NCBI GenBank assembly: GCA_965370555.1
Contig: CBDUVB010000043.1
Span: 1 to 15,722, forward strand
Source: JAJOKK01 sp965370555
GTDB lineage: Bacteria; Bipolaricaulota; Bipolaricaulia; UBA7950; UBA9294
Direction: 5' to 3'
Length of the DNA stretch: 15,722 nucleotides
In this document: positions 1-5,785 of the stretch, piece after piece
Position numbering within the stretch: the first letter of the stretch is position 1
How the letters are laid out: the number at the start of each line of letters is the position of its first letter
Made by a program: the position numbers and the translations under genes
Notes under the pieces: generated by a model
Seen by the model: the letters and a program-made list of their open reading frames with translations, nothing else
What the model was told of the DNA's origin: nothing
The model's database searches: none

Positions 1-147
1 TGCGGTTACTCGATCTAGCGTACGGTGTCGTTTGACCGGAACCGTCTTCACTCCATTTGAGTAGATGGAGTGCTTGCCTCCTTCCCGTAGGAGAGAAAAC
101 CCATTCTGCTCAAGGTATCTCACCAGATCACGGCGTTTGACCGACAT
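1..147 (-). CDS. hicA: HicA-family mRNA interferase toxin, N-terminal part (cut by the window edge)
   Basis: HicA toxins are small double-stranded-RNA-binding-fold ribonucleases that cleave mRNA and are neutralised by HicB. The 49 codons visible read MSVKRRDLVRYLEQNG, then FSLLREGGKHSIYSNG, then VKTVPVKRHRTLDRVTA. This is the usual HicA pattern, with the conserved Gly-x-His core (GGKHSIY, His about residue 26) that carries the catalytic histidine in the family. The ATG at 147 directly abuts the hicB stop (TAG at 148-150), so the two are translationally coupled in the order hicB-hicA. The frame is open to base 1, and only the last few codons should be missing. The identification is by motif and by the antitoxin partner; no alignment was run. 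Confidence 0.87.
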   Translation of the reverse strand, partial: MSVKRRDLVRYLEQNGFSLLREGGKHSIYSNGVKTVPVKRHRTLDRVTA

Positions 148-372
148 CTATACCTCGATCGCAACCTGCTCGAAGAGAGCCCCACCGAGCGGGATCTCCC
201 TGTGTTGCTGGCGATAAGCCAAGATCATTTCGTGTAGCGCGTCCTTGAGTAGTTCCCGACATTCCTCGAGGGTCTGGCCTTCAGTGACCACTTCGGGCCA
301 CTCGACCAATTGTCCCATGTAACCGGAGCTAATCTTCGTGTACTTGGCAGTATAGGTGTTAGGCATGCTCAT
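148..372 (-). CDS. hicB: HicB-family antitoxin
   Basis: This is the antitoxin partner of the adjacent HicA. The 74-aa protein has the HicB core (GYMGQLVEWPEVVTEGQTLE, then ECRELLKDALHEMI), the partly degraded RNase H-like fold that binds and blocks HicA. At this length there is no separate C-terminal ribbon-helix-helix or HTH DNA-binding domain, so autoregulation would have to use another surface. I chose the ATG at 372 because a clean AGGAGG lies six bases upstream. A GTG at 387 in the same frame would bury that ribosome-binding site inside the gene. The stop is immediately followed by the hicA ATG. An extended -10 element lies about 35 bases upstream. HicBA modules commonly sit in defence or mobile islands, which fits the rest of the window. 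Confidence 0.88.
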   Translation of the reverse strand: MSMPNTYTAKYTKISSGYMGQLVEWPEVVTEGQTLEECRELLKDALHEMILAYRQQHREIPLGGALFEQVAIEV

Positions 373-404
373 TTTCACCCTCCTCACGCTACGACCTGTG
401 TATG

Positions 405-410
405 ATTATA
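405..410 (-). promoter_or_regulatory. Extended -10 element of the hicBA promoter
   Basis: On the minus strand the sequence reads TGCTATAAT: a perfect TATAAT with an upstream TG extension, about 33 bases before the hicB ATG. No good -35 hexamer is visible at 16-18 bp, which is normal for extended -10 promoters. The same CGTGCTATAAT string forms the -10 region of the IS1595 transposase promoter at 5591-5596. Confidence 0.55.
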
Positions 411-482
411 GCACGACTGGTTTGCTATTGAGTAGGCTGTTCAAGTAGTTGGGTCAACCCTGTTTCGGGACTCCTTTCCAAC

Positions 483-610
483 GAGCGGAGTTACCGGGCC
501 GTTCACGTTCACAAGTATGGGCTCAGAGAGGTGGCTGAGTTCATGGGGCGAGACACTGCTCCATCATCAGCCTCATCGCGAAACGCGTTCATGAGACGAT
601 GAAATCCTAA
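483..610 (+). pseudogene. Remnant of REP-associated (Y1/TnpA_REP-like) transposase, C-terminal HTH tail, frameshifted
   Basis: Reading from about 483 gives ERSYRAVHVHKYGLREVAEF, then MGRD. Shifting frame near 557-563 continues as SIISLIAKRVHETMKS followed by TAA at 608-610. Joined, this matches the C-terminal helix-turn-helix typical of REP-associated tyrosine transposases (tyr-gly-x-leu-x-glu-(val/ile)-ala-x-phe-leu-gly, then 'tyr-ser-thr-val-ser', then a basic helix). Nothing upstream of about 440 reads as the catalytic HUH domain, so only the tail remains. The motif AAGGTCTGACCCC follows just after the stop (615-627); in my experience such 'GGTCTGACCCC' strings often flank this transposase class, which supports the call. 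Recognition is by eye, and the frameshift prevents function. Confidence 0.55.
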
Positions 611-642
611 GAATGAAGGTCTGACCCCGACCATTCCCATGG

Positions 643-672
643 TTGACGGAATAACGACTGCTGTGATAAAGT
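643..672 (+). promoter_or_regulatory. Candidate sigma70-type promoter for the ABC exporter operon
   Basis: TTGACG (643-648), an 18-bp spacer and TAAAGT (667-672) are preceded by TG at 664-665 (extended -10). It lies 26 bases before the GTG start at 698, leaving a short leader that contains the GGAGGAGG ribosome-binding site (680-687). Good match by eye, not tested. Confidence 0.5.
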
Positions 673-697
673 GAGAATTGGAGGAGGTGCTTCTACT

Positions 698-1591
698 GTG
701 CCTGCAGCTGAAGTCAATCATATATTCAAGTCTTACGCAGACAAGGCCGTGGTTAACGATCTATCCTTCTCTGTCGATCGAGGTGAGATATTTGGTCTAA
801 TTGGTCCTAATGGCGCGGGCAAGACTACCACTATCAGGATGATGATGGACATCATCAAGCCAGACTCGGGTGGCGTGACAATCCTCGACGAGAAATTGAG
901 TGAAGCTACCAAGAATAAGCTTGGCTACCTGCCCGAGGAAAGAGGACTGTATAAAAAGCTGGGTGTCTTCGAATCTATAGTCTACCTTGCCTCCCTGAAA
1001 GGTATGGACCGGCATTCAGCCACAGAAAAAGCTAACGAGCTGCTAAACCAAACAGGTATGTCATCCAACAAAAGAAAGAAAATTGAGGAGTTGAGCCAGG
1101 GCATGAGGCAGATTATCCAGTTCATCGTTACCATCATCCATGACCCGCAACTGGTTATCCTGGATGAACCCTTCGCTGGCCTCGACCCGGTTAACACCGA
1201 GTTAGTGAAAAGGATGTTCATTGACTTGAGGAATCAGGGTAAAGCCGTAATCCTGAGCACACACCAGATGAATCAGGTAGAGGAACTCTGCGACCGTATT
1301 TTAATGATAGACAACGGGTGCACAGTTCTTTACGGGAATCTGACTGAAATCAAGTCAAGATATAGAGGTAATTCGGTCCTGCTGGATTTTGAGGGTGAAC
1401 TGGGAGAAGTGCCGGGGGTTACCGACAAGCGCACTCACAAAGGCTACACGGAGCTGATACTAGATAGCAAGACAACTCCTCAGCAGGTTCTGACGCATTT
1501 GGTGAGCCGTGGCATGGTAATCAACTGCTTTGAAGTAGCCACTCCTTCACTCAACGAAATATTCCTGAGGGAGGTGGGTAAAGAATCATGA
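698..1591 (+). CDS. ABC-2-type exporter, ATP-binding subunit (NatA-like)
   Basis: This is the ATPase subunit of an ABC exporter, working on the cytoplasmic face with the permease encoded next. The 297-aa protein has Walker A GPNGAGKTT (residues 36-44), the family's GYLPEERGLY segment in the Q-loop region (76-85), a signature motif ELSQGMRQ (131-138), Walker B LVILDEP (152-158), the D-loop around LDP (162-164) and the H-loop histidine in STHQ (His189). About 100 residues follow as a C-terminal extension of the DUF4162 type seen in the NatA/CcmA/drug-exporter group. The GTG at 698 is preferred over the in-frame GTG at 671 because GGAGGAGG lies 10 bases upstream and the protein then begins just before the first beta strand. 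The last codon overlaps the permease start (ATGA at 1588-1591). The substrate is unknown; Na+/drug/lipid export are family possibilities. Confidence 0.93.
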   Translation: MPAAEVNHIFKSYADKAVVNDLSFSVDRGEIFGLIGPNGAGKTTTIRMMMDIIKPDSGGVTILDEKLSEATKNKLGYLPEERGLYKKLGVFESIVYLASLKGMDRHSATEKANELLNQTGMSSNKRKKIEELSQGMRQIIQFIVTIIHDPQLVILDEPFAGLDPVNTELVKRMFIDLRNQGKAVILSTHQMNQVEELCDRILMIDNGCTVLYGNLTEIKSRYRGNSVLLDFEGELGEVPGVTDKRTHKGYTELILDSKTTPQQVLTHLVSRGMVINCFEVATPSLNEIFLREVGKES

Positions 1592-2805
1592 ACAAGACGC
1601 TATTGATATTCCGGCACGAATTGCTGCACACGATAAAGAGGAAAGGGTTTATCATTATGACCCTTATCGTGCCGGTCTTAGCCCTCCTGGCCATAGGCGT
1701 TTTCCATCTCATATCAACAAGCGACAAGCCACCGGTAGTAGAAACAACCACCGTTGGCTATGTCGATGAGGCCGGCGGATTCGACCAGCATACTACCCAG
1801 GGGAATATAGAGCTGGTCCGCTTCGACACATCTGACGATGCCACAACCGCCCTGATTAACGGCGATGTTTCCGAGTATTTCGTCATTCCACCGGATTATA
1901 TGTCAACCGGGGTCATTAACCGTTATACCCTGGAGAAAGAGGTGGAAACGCCCGCAGTCATCGCCGCGGTTATTAAGAATTTCCTCACCAGCAATATGTT
2001 GGCCGGGAAAGTGCCTCCCGAAACGGTATACCGGATAGAAGCCCCCTTAGACCTGGTGGTGACCAGACTCACCGAAACGGGAGAGGTGGCCACAGAGCAG
2101 GGGGGATTCGGCAATGTTATCATTCCAGGTATTTTTAGCTTTCTGCTGGCCTTCTCCCTGATGTTCTCTTCCAGCTACATGGTGCAGGGGCTGGGAGACG
2201 AGAAAGAAAGCCGCCTTATCGAGGTATTGCTCTCTTCCGTTTCCACCCGGCAGCTGCTCATCGGCAAGGTTCTGGGACTGGGCACCGCCGGGCTGGTGCA
2301 GGTGGTCGTCTGGCTGGCCTCAATACCACTCCTGTTAAAACTGGCCTCATCATCTTTCGGCGGCTTCATCAGCACGATACAAATACCAGCCAACTTCCTG
2401 ATACTGGGGATAGTCTATTTCATTCTGGGTTATTTATTTTTCGCCGCCCTCTCGGCAGGCACTGGTGCCATCAGCCCCAACGCCCGTGACGGACAACAAC
2501 TGTCCATGATTTATACTATGCTCGTCTTTGTCCCCATCTGGTTCTCATCTTTACTGTTTATATTCCCGAACAGTCCCATCTGGGTAGTGCTGACCATTTT
2601 CCCTGTCACGGCTCCTATGACAGTCATGCTGAGGCTGGGCGTGAGTGATATCGCTGCCTGGCAACTGGCGGTCAGTATAGCTGTGCTCGTGCTCTCTACC
2701 ATTGGGGTTTTGTTTTTATCCGTCAAGGCTTTCAGAGTTTACTTGCTCATGTATGGGAAAAGACCAAAGTTCGAGGAAATTATCCGAAGCCTCAGGAGTG
2801 GATAG
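1588..2805 (+). CDS. ABC-2-type exporter, membrane permease subunit (NatB-like)
   Basis: This is the integral membrane partner of the preceding ATPase. The 405-aa protein has one N-terminal transmembrane helix (about 22-42), a large extracytoplasmic domain (about 43-172), then a block of about six helices (about 176-198, 230-252, 270-293, 306-326, 330-350, 357-380) and a short basic cytoplasmic tail. This is the ABC2_membrane_3 / COG1668 layout. The conserved coupling-helix segment reads EKESRLIEVLLSSVSTRQLL, then IGK (residues 205-227), matching the family's 'EKE-R-x-E-LL-S-P/V-S-x-x-LL-GK' pattern. Start ATG overlaps the ATPase stop, so the pair is translationally coupled. Substrate cannot be told from sequence. 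Its base composition is more AT-rich than the restriction and VWA genes to the right, so it may belong to older resident DNA. Confidence 0.92.
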   Translation: MNKTLLIFRHELLHTIKRKGFIIMTLIVPVLALLAIGVFHLISTSDKPPVVETTTVGYVDEAGGFDQHTTQGNIELVRFDTSDDATTALINGDVSEYFVIPPDYMSTGVINRYTLEKEVETPAVIAAVIKNFLTSNMLAGKVPPETVYRIEAPLDLVVTRLTETGEVATEQGGFGNVIIPGIFSFLLAFSLMFSSSYMVQGLGDEKESRLIEVLLSSVSTRQLLIGKVLGLGTAGLVQVVVWLASIPLLLKLASSSFGGFISTIQIPANFLILGIVYFILGYLFFAALSAGTGAISPNARDGQQLSMIYTMLVFVPIWFSSLLFIFPNSPIWVVLTIFPVTAPMTVMLRLGVSDIAAWQLAVSIAVLVLSTIGVLFLSVKAFRVYLLMYGKRPKFEEIIRSLRSG

Positions 2806-2820
2806 GCTATTTGGGAGGGA

Positions 2821-2881
2821 GGGACATAAACCCTATTTCAGGCCGCTCCTTGAGGAATTATGGTATGCGGCGGCGGGATTC
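2821..2881. repeat. Dispersed intergenic repeat, copy A
   Basis: About 61 bp beginning GGGACATAAACCCTATTTC. A second copy starts at 6860. By hand alignment about three quarters of positions match, with one single-base gap. The shared blocks are CCCTATTTC, CTCCTTGAG, TGGTAT and CGGGATTC. Both copies lie just downstream of genes. It resembles the short non-autonomous sequences that accompany REP-type transposases; that origin is inference. Confidence 0.6.
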
Positions 2882-2928
2882 ACCGCGGTGTTCATTTGCA
2901 AGACGCGAGCCCGCGACCGCCCTTGTAG

Positions 2929-2955
2929 CGTCGGGGCTTGTCCCCGACGGGTTTT
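2929..2955 (+). terminator. GC-rich hairpin after the ABC exporter operon, possible terminator
   Basis: CGTCGGGG (2929-2936) and CCCCGACG (2942-2949) form a perfect 8-bp stem with a five-base loop, followed by GGTTTT. It is the first strong hairpin after the permease stop, 124 bases downstream. The flanking CCCTTGTAGCG also looks like a widely dispersed palindromic intergenic repeat, so it may be a repeat that happens to terminate transcription. Confidence 0.4.
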
Positions 2956-3093
2956 CCCGCCGTGTGGTAGCCTCAAATCCTCGGTCGTTCAGTCTGTTGG
3001 CAATGCACTGGTGGAGTAGTCCCGTCCAACAACCGTTGTCAAATCCCGTCTCTCATCGCGCGTCGAGTCGTTCTCCTTGTGGATGTCAAGAGT

Positions 3094-3117
3094 AAAAAAA
3101 ACCGCAGCAAGCTGCGA
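3094..3117 (-). terminator. Rho-independent terminator reading leftward
   Basis: On the minus strand, TCGCAG-CTTG-CTGCGG forms a short GC stem with a tetraloop, followed by eight T residues (A8 at 3094-3101 on the plus strand). It would stop leftward transcription coming from the spacer that the IS1595 element interrupted. No intact leftward gene remains between it and the IS, so its original gene is probably lost. Confidence 0.5.
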
Positions 3118-3197
3118 GGTATTGAGAAGCAAAGCCTTTTTCTCTTCTTCCTCACGCCGTAACACTCGCTTTCCTGCAGTCACTCAGCAGGCCAACA

Positions 3198-3205
3198 ATG
3201 ATTAT
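3198..3205. repeat. Target-site duplication, left copy
   Basis: ATGATTAT lies directly outside the left terminal repeat and is identical to 5633-5640. The target is nearly palindromic (ACAAT-GATT-ATTGT in the rebuilt empty site). Confidence 0.82.
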
Positions 3206-3229
3206 AGGCTTTATCCCGTCAATACAGCA
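3206..3229 (+). repeat. IS1595-family left terminal inverted repeat
   Basis: Starts AGGCTTTATCCC, and 20 of 24 positions match the right end in inverted orientation. The ribosome-binding site of the first cargo gene begins at the last base of this repeat, so that gene has almost no leader of its own inside the element. Confidence 0.82.
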
Positions 3230-3243
3230 AGGAGGTGAGATAG

Positions 3244-3579
3244 ATGAATGAGAATCGTATTAGGAAAGCAGCAATACGGCTATTGATCCGTCTTCGGCGA
3301 GTTTTCTTCAGAGAGCGGTTGCTGAAGTGGTCGCTGAAGTTGTTCCCAACAGAAATAGGCAGATGGGAAGTAGAAATATCTGATGCATTAGCTGGTGTTC
3401 TTAAAAAAGCGATCGAAGAGGGACCAAAGGAGGCCGAAATGGCTCTTGTCGCAGTAGACCTTCTTGACGTCAGAGGTTACACGCTTGGGCTCATACGTCG
3501 AATCCAAGAGGCTGAGGCTCTTCTGGCTCAGAGGGGGGTTGCTGAAGTTGTTCCCAATAGAGACGACCAGAAGGAGTGA
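3244..3579 (+). CDS. Hypothetical small basic protein, first cargo gene of the IS1595 element
   Basis: I do not recognise this 111-aa protein. AAGGAGGTGAG at 3229-3239 is a near-perfect ribosome-binding site for the ATG at 3244, which is the main reason to believe it. The N-terminal 35 residues are strongly basic and amphipathic (RKAAIRLLIRLRRVFFRER), followed by a predicted helical, acidic middle. There is no signal peptide. A 21-bp near repeat (GCTGAAGTTGTTCCCAA core) occurs inside it at 3333-3353 and again at 3541-3561, read in different frames, so the 3' end may come from an internal duplication. The last 89 bp overlap, in convergent orientation, the 3' end of the gene at 3491-3796. Transcription would have to enter from outside the IS or arise within the terminal repeat. 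Confidence 0.5.
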   Translation: MNENRIRKAAIRLLIRLRRVFFRERLLKWSLKLFPTEIGRWEVEISDALAGVLKKAIEEGPKEAEMALVAVDLLDVRGYTLGLIRRIQEAEALLAQRGVAEVVPNRDDQKE

Positions 3580-3796
3580 GTCGCGCGTGAATAATATTCC
3601 GGGCCTCGCCAAGGATTTCTACATAACCAAGCTGTTCGAGAAGCTTCATTTCCCGAACAACTTCATTGAAATCCGGTCCGGGCTCATCAGAAGGTTTGTT
3701 GGTAAAAACGATGTGGCCCTGCGGTTTCTTCATATGGAGGGGATAGAGCTTCTTAAAGATCCATTCTTGAATTGCTTCTGGTGTCCAATTTCCCAT
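3491..3796 (-). CDS. Winged-helix-like protein, cargo of the IS1595 element
   Basis: This 101-aa protein starts at an ATG (3796) with AGGAGGAG seven to eight bases upstream. Residues about 45-85 look like the end of a winged helix: a recognition-type helix (EVVREMKLLEQLGYVEILGE) and then a wing and final helix (ARLTPSGRLYWEQLQ), the common 'LTP-x-G-R-x-Y' pattern of small HTH regulators. A proline- and glutamate-rich tail (QPPSEPEEPQP) ends the protein. It is divergent from the Ntn-like gene (90-bp gap) and convergent, with an 89-bp overlap, with the small gene at 3244-3579. It could be a local regulator of the neighbouring cargo gene; no family is assigned with confidence. Confidence 0.62.
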   Translation of the reverse strand: MGNWTPEAIQEWIFKKLYPLHMKKPQGHIVFTNKPSDEPGPDFNEVVREMKLLEQLGYVEILGEARNIIHARLTPSGRLYWEQLQQPPSEPEEPQPLGFDV

Positions 3797-3886
3797 AGGT
3801 ATCTCCTCCTGAACGTGTTGCTACACCATATCAGAGGAGGGATACGGGGGACAAATCAGACAAAGAGAAAGGGATGGGTGGTCTAG

Positions 3887-4711
3887 TTGACTAAGCGGCT
3901 GATTTTGAAGCAGATGGGGCCACCGTTTAGGGGTTTATCTCCCTCCAAGTCCATTGAAGCATGGTGCCATACTGTGATAGACTGTCATGCAATGAGTGCT
4001 ATTGTGGCCGTCAATTGGAATGGGGATATCATAGTCTGCTCGGAAGGCAAGGAGACATGGGAACGCCCGTCTATACCGGGACTGTTTTCTGGTGCACGTC
4101 TATGTGGCCGCGATGATTGTCTAAAGTCAATCGCCTTAAACAGCCACGTTTGTTTAGCAATGGCGGGCAGCTCGGTTGGGATATATGTTTTAGCGCACCG
4201 TCTACTGCCTGATTGTGGCCTAGATGAGCGGGACAGGAGCCCGGCTTTCAACTATCTGGAGGGAATCAGCGGTCCGTTGACTAGCATGTCTCTGTTCGAA
4301 GCCAGAGACAAGATTCTTGAGATCATGAACGAAGCGCGGGCCAAAGATGATTTGGGTTCAAGGGAGCTAGTCAGGAGTCATGTCTTTATCGGAGGGACAG
4401 AAGATAGAATCCCGTTACTGTATGGGTGCATCGCCGATCGGGGCGTCTTCACGGCAGAAATCGCCGAGCTTCTATGGGCTCCTCCTCCCTCAAGGTACTT
4501 CACTCCTTCAATGGAGTTCCCTACCCCAGATGATGTTGTGAAGAAGGTGGTTTCCAAAAACTATTACGATTTCTCGCAAATGGAAGAAAGATGTGCTAAG
4601 GCAATTGAGGAATATGCGCGGCATTCTGAGACATGCAATGATCGTGTGATGTTCAGGCGTCTATCTCGCGGATTCATACTTGAGAGCAAGGAGGACGTTC
4701 TTGCGCACTAG
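3887..4711 (+). CDS. Proteasome/HslV-like (Ntn-hydrolase fold) protein, cargo of the IS1595 element
   Basis: The core reads like a proteasome beta-type fold. A first strand (MSAIVAVNWNGDIIVCSEGK) is followed by KSIALNSHVCLAMAGSSVGI and then VYVLAHRLL-like helix sequence, comparable to 'TTIVAV-x-x-DG-x-VLAAD ... K-I-x-I-x-D-x-I-A-x-A-G-x-x-x-D-A' in HslV and proteasome beta subunits. If translation begins at Met36 (ATG at 3992) and Met is removed, the exposed residue would be Ser rather than Thr. The longest frame starts at a TTG (3887) with only a weak GGGTGG upstream. ATG at 3914 and 3992 are alternatives and neither has a clear ribosome-binding site, so the start is uncertain and I give the longest frame. 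About 150 C-terminal residues follow without a recognised domain. Whether it is an active peptidase is unknown. It is the largest cargo gene of the element. Confidence 0.6.
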   Translation: MTKRLILKQMGPPFRGLSPSKSIEAWCHTVIDCHAMSAIVAVNWNGDIIVCSEGKETWERPSIPGLFSGARLCGRDDCLKSIALNSHVCLAMAGSSVGIYVLAHRLLPDCGLDERDRSPAFNYLEGISGPLTSMSLFEARDKILEIMNEARAKDDLGSRELVRSHVFIGGTEDRIPLLYGCIADRGVFTAEIAELLWAPPPSRYFTPSMEFPTPDDVVKKVVSKNYYDFSQMEERCAKAIEEYARHSETCNDRVMFRRLSRGFILESKEDVLAH

Positions 4712-4730
4712 CCAAACCCAGATCAACAGC

Positions 4731-5570
4731 CTAACAGTTTGCTATTACGAGTTCAAAGATCGCCTCATTATGTCTATTGTTGAACCGGAAGACGAATTCA
4801 TTCAAGTAGGCTTGGAGGTATTTGGCAGATACGCGGTGGTACACGCCAATAATTGCTCTCTTGAACAGGCTCCAGAAGTTTTCCATACCCATTGTGTGAA
4901 CGTTTCCGTTCACGAATGTTTTGGAATGACAGACGGTTTTGTGCTTTCGGTCGCCAGCGGCTTTGGCATAACTCTTGAATTCATCGGTGACAAGCAGTTC
5001 GGCATTGACACTAACGAAGGCATCAAGGAGTGGGGTGAGCGTATCGGCTTTGAGGTTCTGGACGACCTGGGCCACTACGTCACCGCCTCGCTCCTTGAAT
5101 CCCACGACGATCTCCTTACCGGGAGCGCCGCGGCCACGCTTCCCCCCCGACTTCTTACCACCGATGTAAGCGTCGTCTGCCTCGACGATACCACCGAGTT
5201 TGTTCTCGAAGACGGTGTGTCTCATGGCTTTGCGGATCTGTTGAGACATACGCCATGCTGTCTTGTAGGTAACACCGATGGTTCGCTCAAGCTGTTTGGC
5301 GGAGATGCCTTTCTTATTGCTACACATCAACCAGATGGCGATAAACCACTTCCTGAGCGGTGTCCGGGAGCGGTGGAAGATCGTTCCGGTAGTAACAGAG
5401 AATTGGTATCGGCAAGCGGAGCATTGCCAGACTTTTCGTTCTTTAATCCGATAGGGATGTTTGGCTCCGCACTTGGGACAAGTAACGCCTTTGGGCCAAC
5501 GCTTGTGGCGAAGGAAGACTTCGCACTTGCGTTGGGTGGAGAACCGTTTTTGGAGTTCGAGAATATCCAT
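4731..5570 (-). CDS. IS1595-family (ISXO2-like) transposase
   Basis: This 279-aa transposase cuts and joins the element's ends. It starts with a zinc ribbon (CPKCG at 31-35 and CSAC at 50-53), continues with a helix-turn-helix-like segment (about 88-115, ISAKQLERTIGVTYKTAWRM), and then has the ISXO2-like catalytic domain: EADDAYIGGKK (Asp132), VTDEFKSY (Asp196) and HTMGMENFWSLFKR (Glu230, Lys237). In many relatives the last motif has Asn two residues after His (H-T-N-T-I-E); here that position is Met227, while the following Glu is kept. The length is normal and the frame intact. The ATG at 5570 is preceded by GAGGTGA at seven bases, and by a consensus promoter at 5591-5619. It is the rightmost gene of the element and is transcribed inward. 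Confidence 0.95.
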   Translation of the reverse strand: MDILELQKRFSTQRKCEVFLRHKRWPKGVTCPKCGAKHPYRIKERKVWQCSACRYQFSVTTGTIFHRSRTPLRKWFIAIWLMCSNKKGISAKQLERTIGVTYKTAWRMSQQIRKAMRHTVFENKLGGIVEADDAYIGGKKSGGKRGRGAPGKEIVVGFKERGGDVVAQVVQNLKADTLTPLLDAFVSVNAELLVTDEFKSYAKAAGDRKHKTVCHSKTFVNGNVHTMGMENFWSLFKRAIIGVYHRVSAKYLQAYLNEFVFRFNNRHNEAIFELVIANC

Positions 5571-5590
5571 GCTTAATCACCTCAGGGACA

Positions 5591-5619
5591 ATTATAGCAC
5601 GAATCGGGTGCTGTGTCAA
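5591..5619 (-). promoter_or_regulatory. Consensus sigma70 promoter of the transposase, -35 inside the terminal repeat
   Basis: On the minus strand, TTGACA (5614-5619), exactly 17 bp, then TATAAT (5591-5596) with TG two bases upstream of it. This is a perfect match to the sigma70 consensus with an extended -10. The left terminal repeat has GTCAAT at the matching position and would not act as a -35, so the two ends differ in promoter activity. Confidence 0.85.
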
Positions 5620-5632
5620 GGGGATAAAGCCT
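5609..5632 (-). repeat. IS1595-family right terminal inverted repeat
   Basis: The reverse complement begins AGGCTTTATCCC and ends ACAGCA, and 20 of 24 positions match the left end. It contains the transposase -35 box. Confidence 0.82.
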
Positions 5633-5640
5633 ATGATTAT
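5633..5640. repeat. Target-site duplication, right copy
   Basis: ATGATTAT, identical to 3198-3205 on the other side of the element. Confidence 0.82.
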
Positions 5641-5656
5641 TGTGCAACTCCGCAAT

Positions 5657-5685
5657 ATAGTATGTCGAAGAGTGGCGGGCGTCAA
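5657..5685 (-). promoter_or_regulatory. Possible promoter in the restriction-gene spacer, left copy
   Basis: On the minus strand, TTGACG (5680-5685), 17 bp, TACTAT (5657-5662). It points leftward into the right end of the IS1595 element. The equivalent position in the right copy has TTGATA (9813-9818), 17 bp and a poor -10. Predicted from hexamers only. Confidence 0.3.
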
Positions 5686-5785
5686 CTCTATTCCTGCCAT
5701 CTCTTAGGATATTGGATGCCCAGATATTGAGAATCCTATCATTGCATGCCAAGATGTCGACATGTGGGCCTCTGGGGTCCGACAC

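Larger units (their letters stand above)
3206..5632. mobile_element. Complete IS1595-family insertion sequence with three cargo genes
   Basis: The element is 2,427 bp. The left end (3206-3229) and the reverse complement of the right end (5609-5632) both begin AGGCTTTATCCC and both end ACAGCA, matching at 20 of 24 positions. It is flanked by a perfect 8-bp direct repeat, ATGATTAT, at 3198-3205 and 5633-5640. An 8-bp target duplication is the length known for the IS1595 family. The transposase (4731-5570, minus) is intact and transcribed from a promoter whose -35 is inside the right terminal repeat. Cargo on the left: 3244-3579 (+), 3491-3796 (-) and 3887-4711 (+). Family members are usually about 0.7-1.1 kb, but some are known to carry passenger genes. 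The boundaries rest on repeats I aligned by eye. Confidence 0.85.

Noticed and set aside
2702..3183. Several frames of 60-105 codons after the permease
   Set aside because: They run through hairpins and dispersed repeats, have no ribosome-binding sites and show no protein-like conservation pattern.
3464..3886. A 140-codon plus-strand frame between the cargo genes
   Set aside because: It has no ribosome-binding site and runs antisense to the winged-helix gene. Its start lies inside the gene at 3244-3579.
4680..5576. A 298-codon open frame on the plus strand
   Set aside because: It is the antisense shadow of the IS1595 transposase, which has a zinc ribbon, catalytic motifs, ribosome-binding site and consensus promoter. 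The plus-strand frame shows no known motif.
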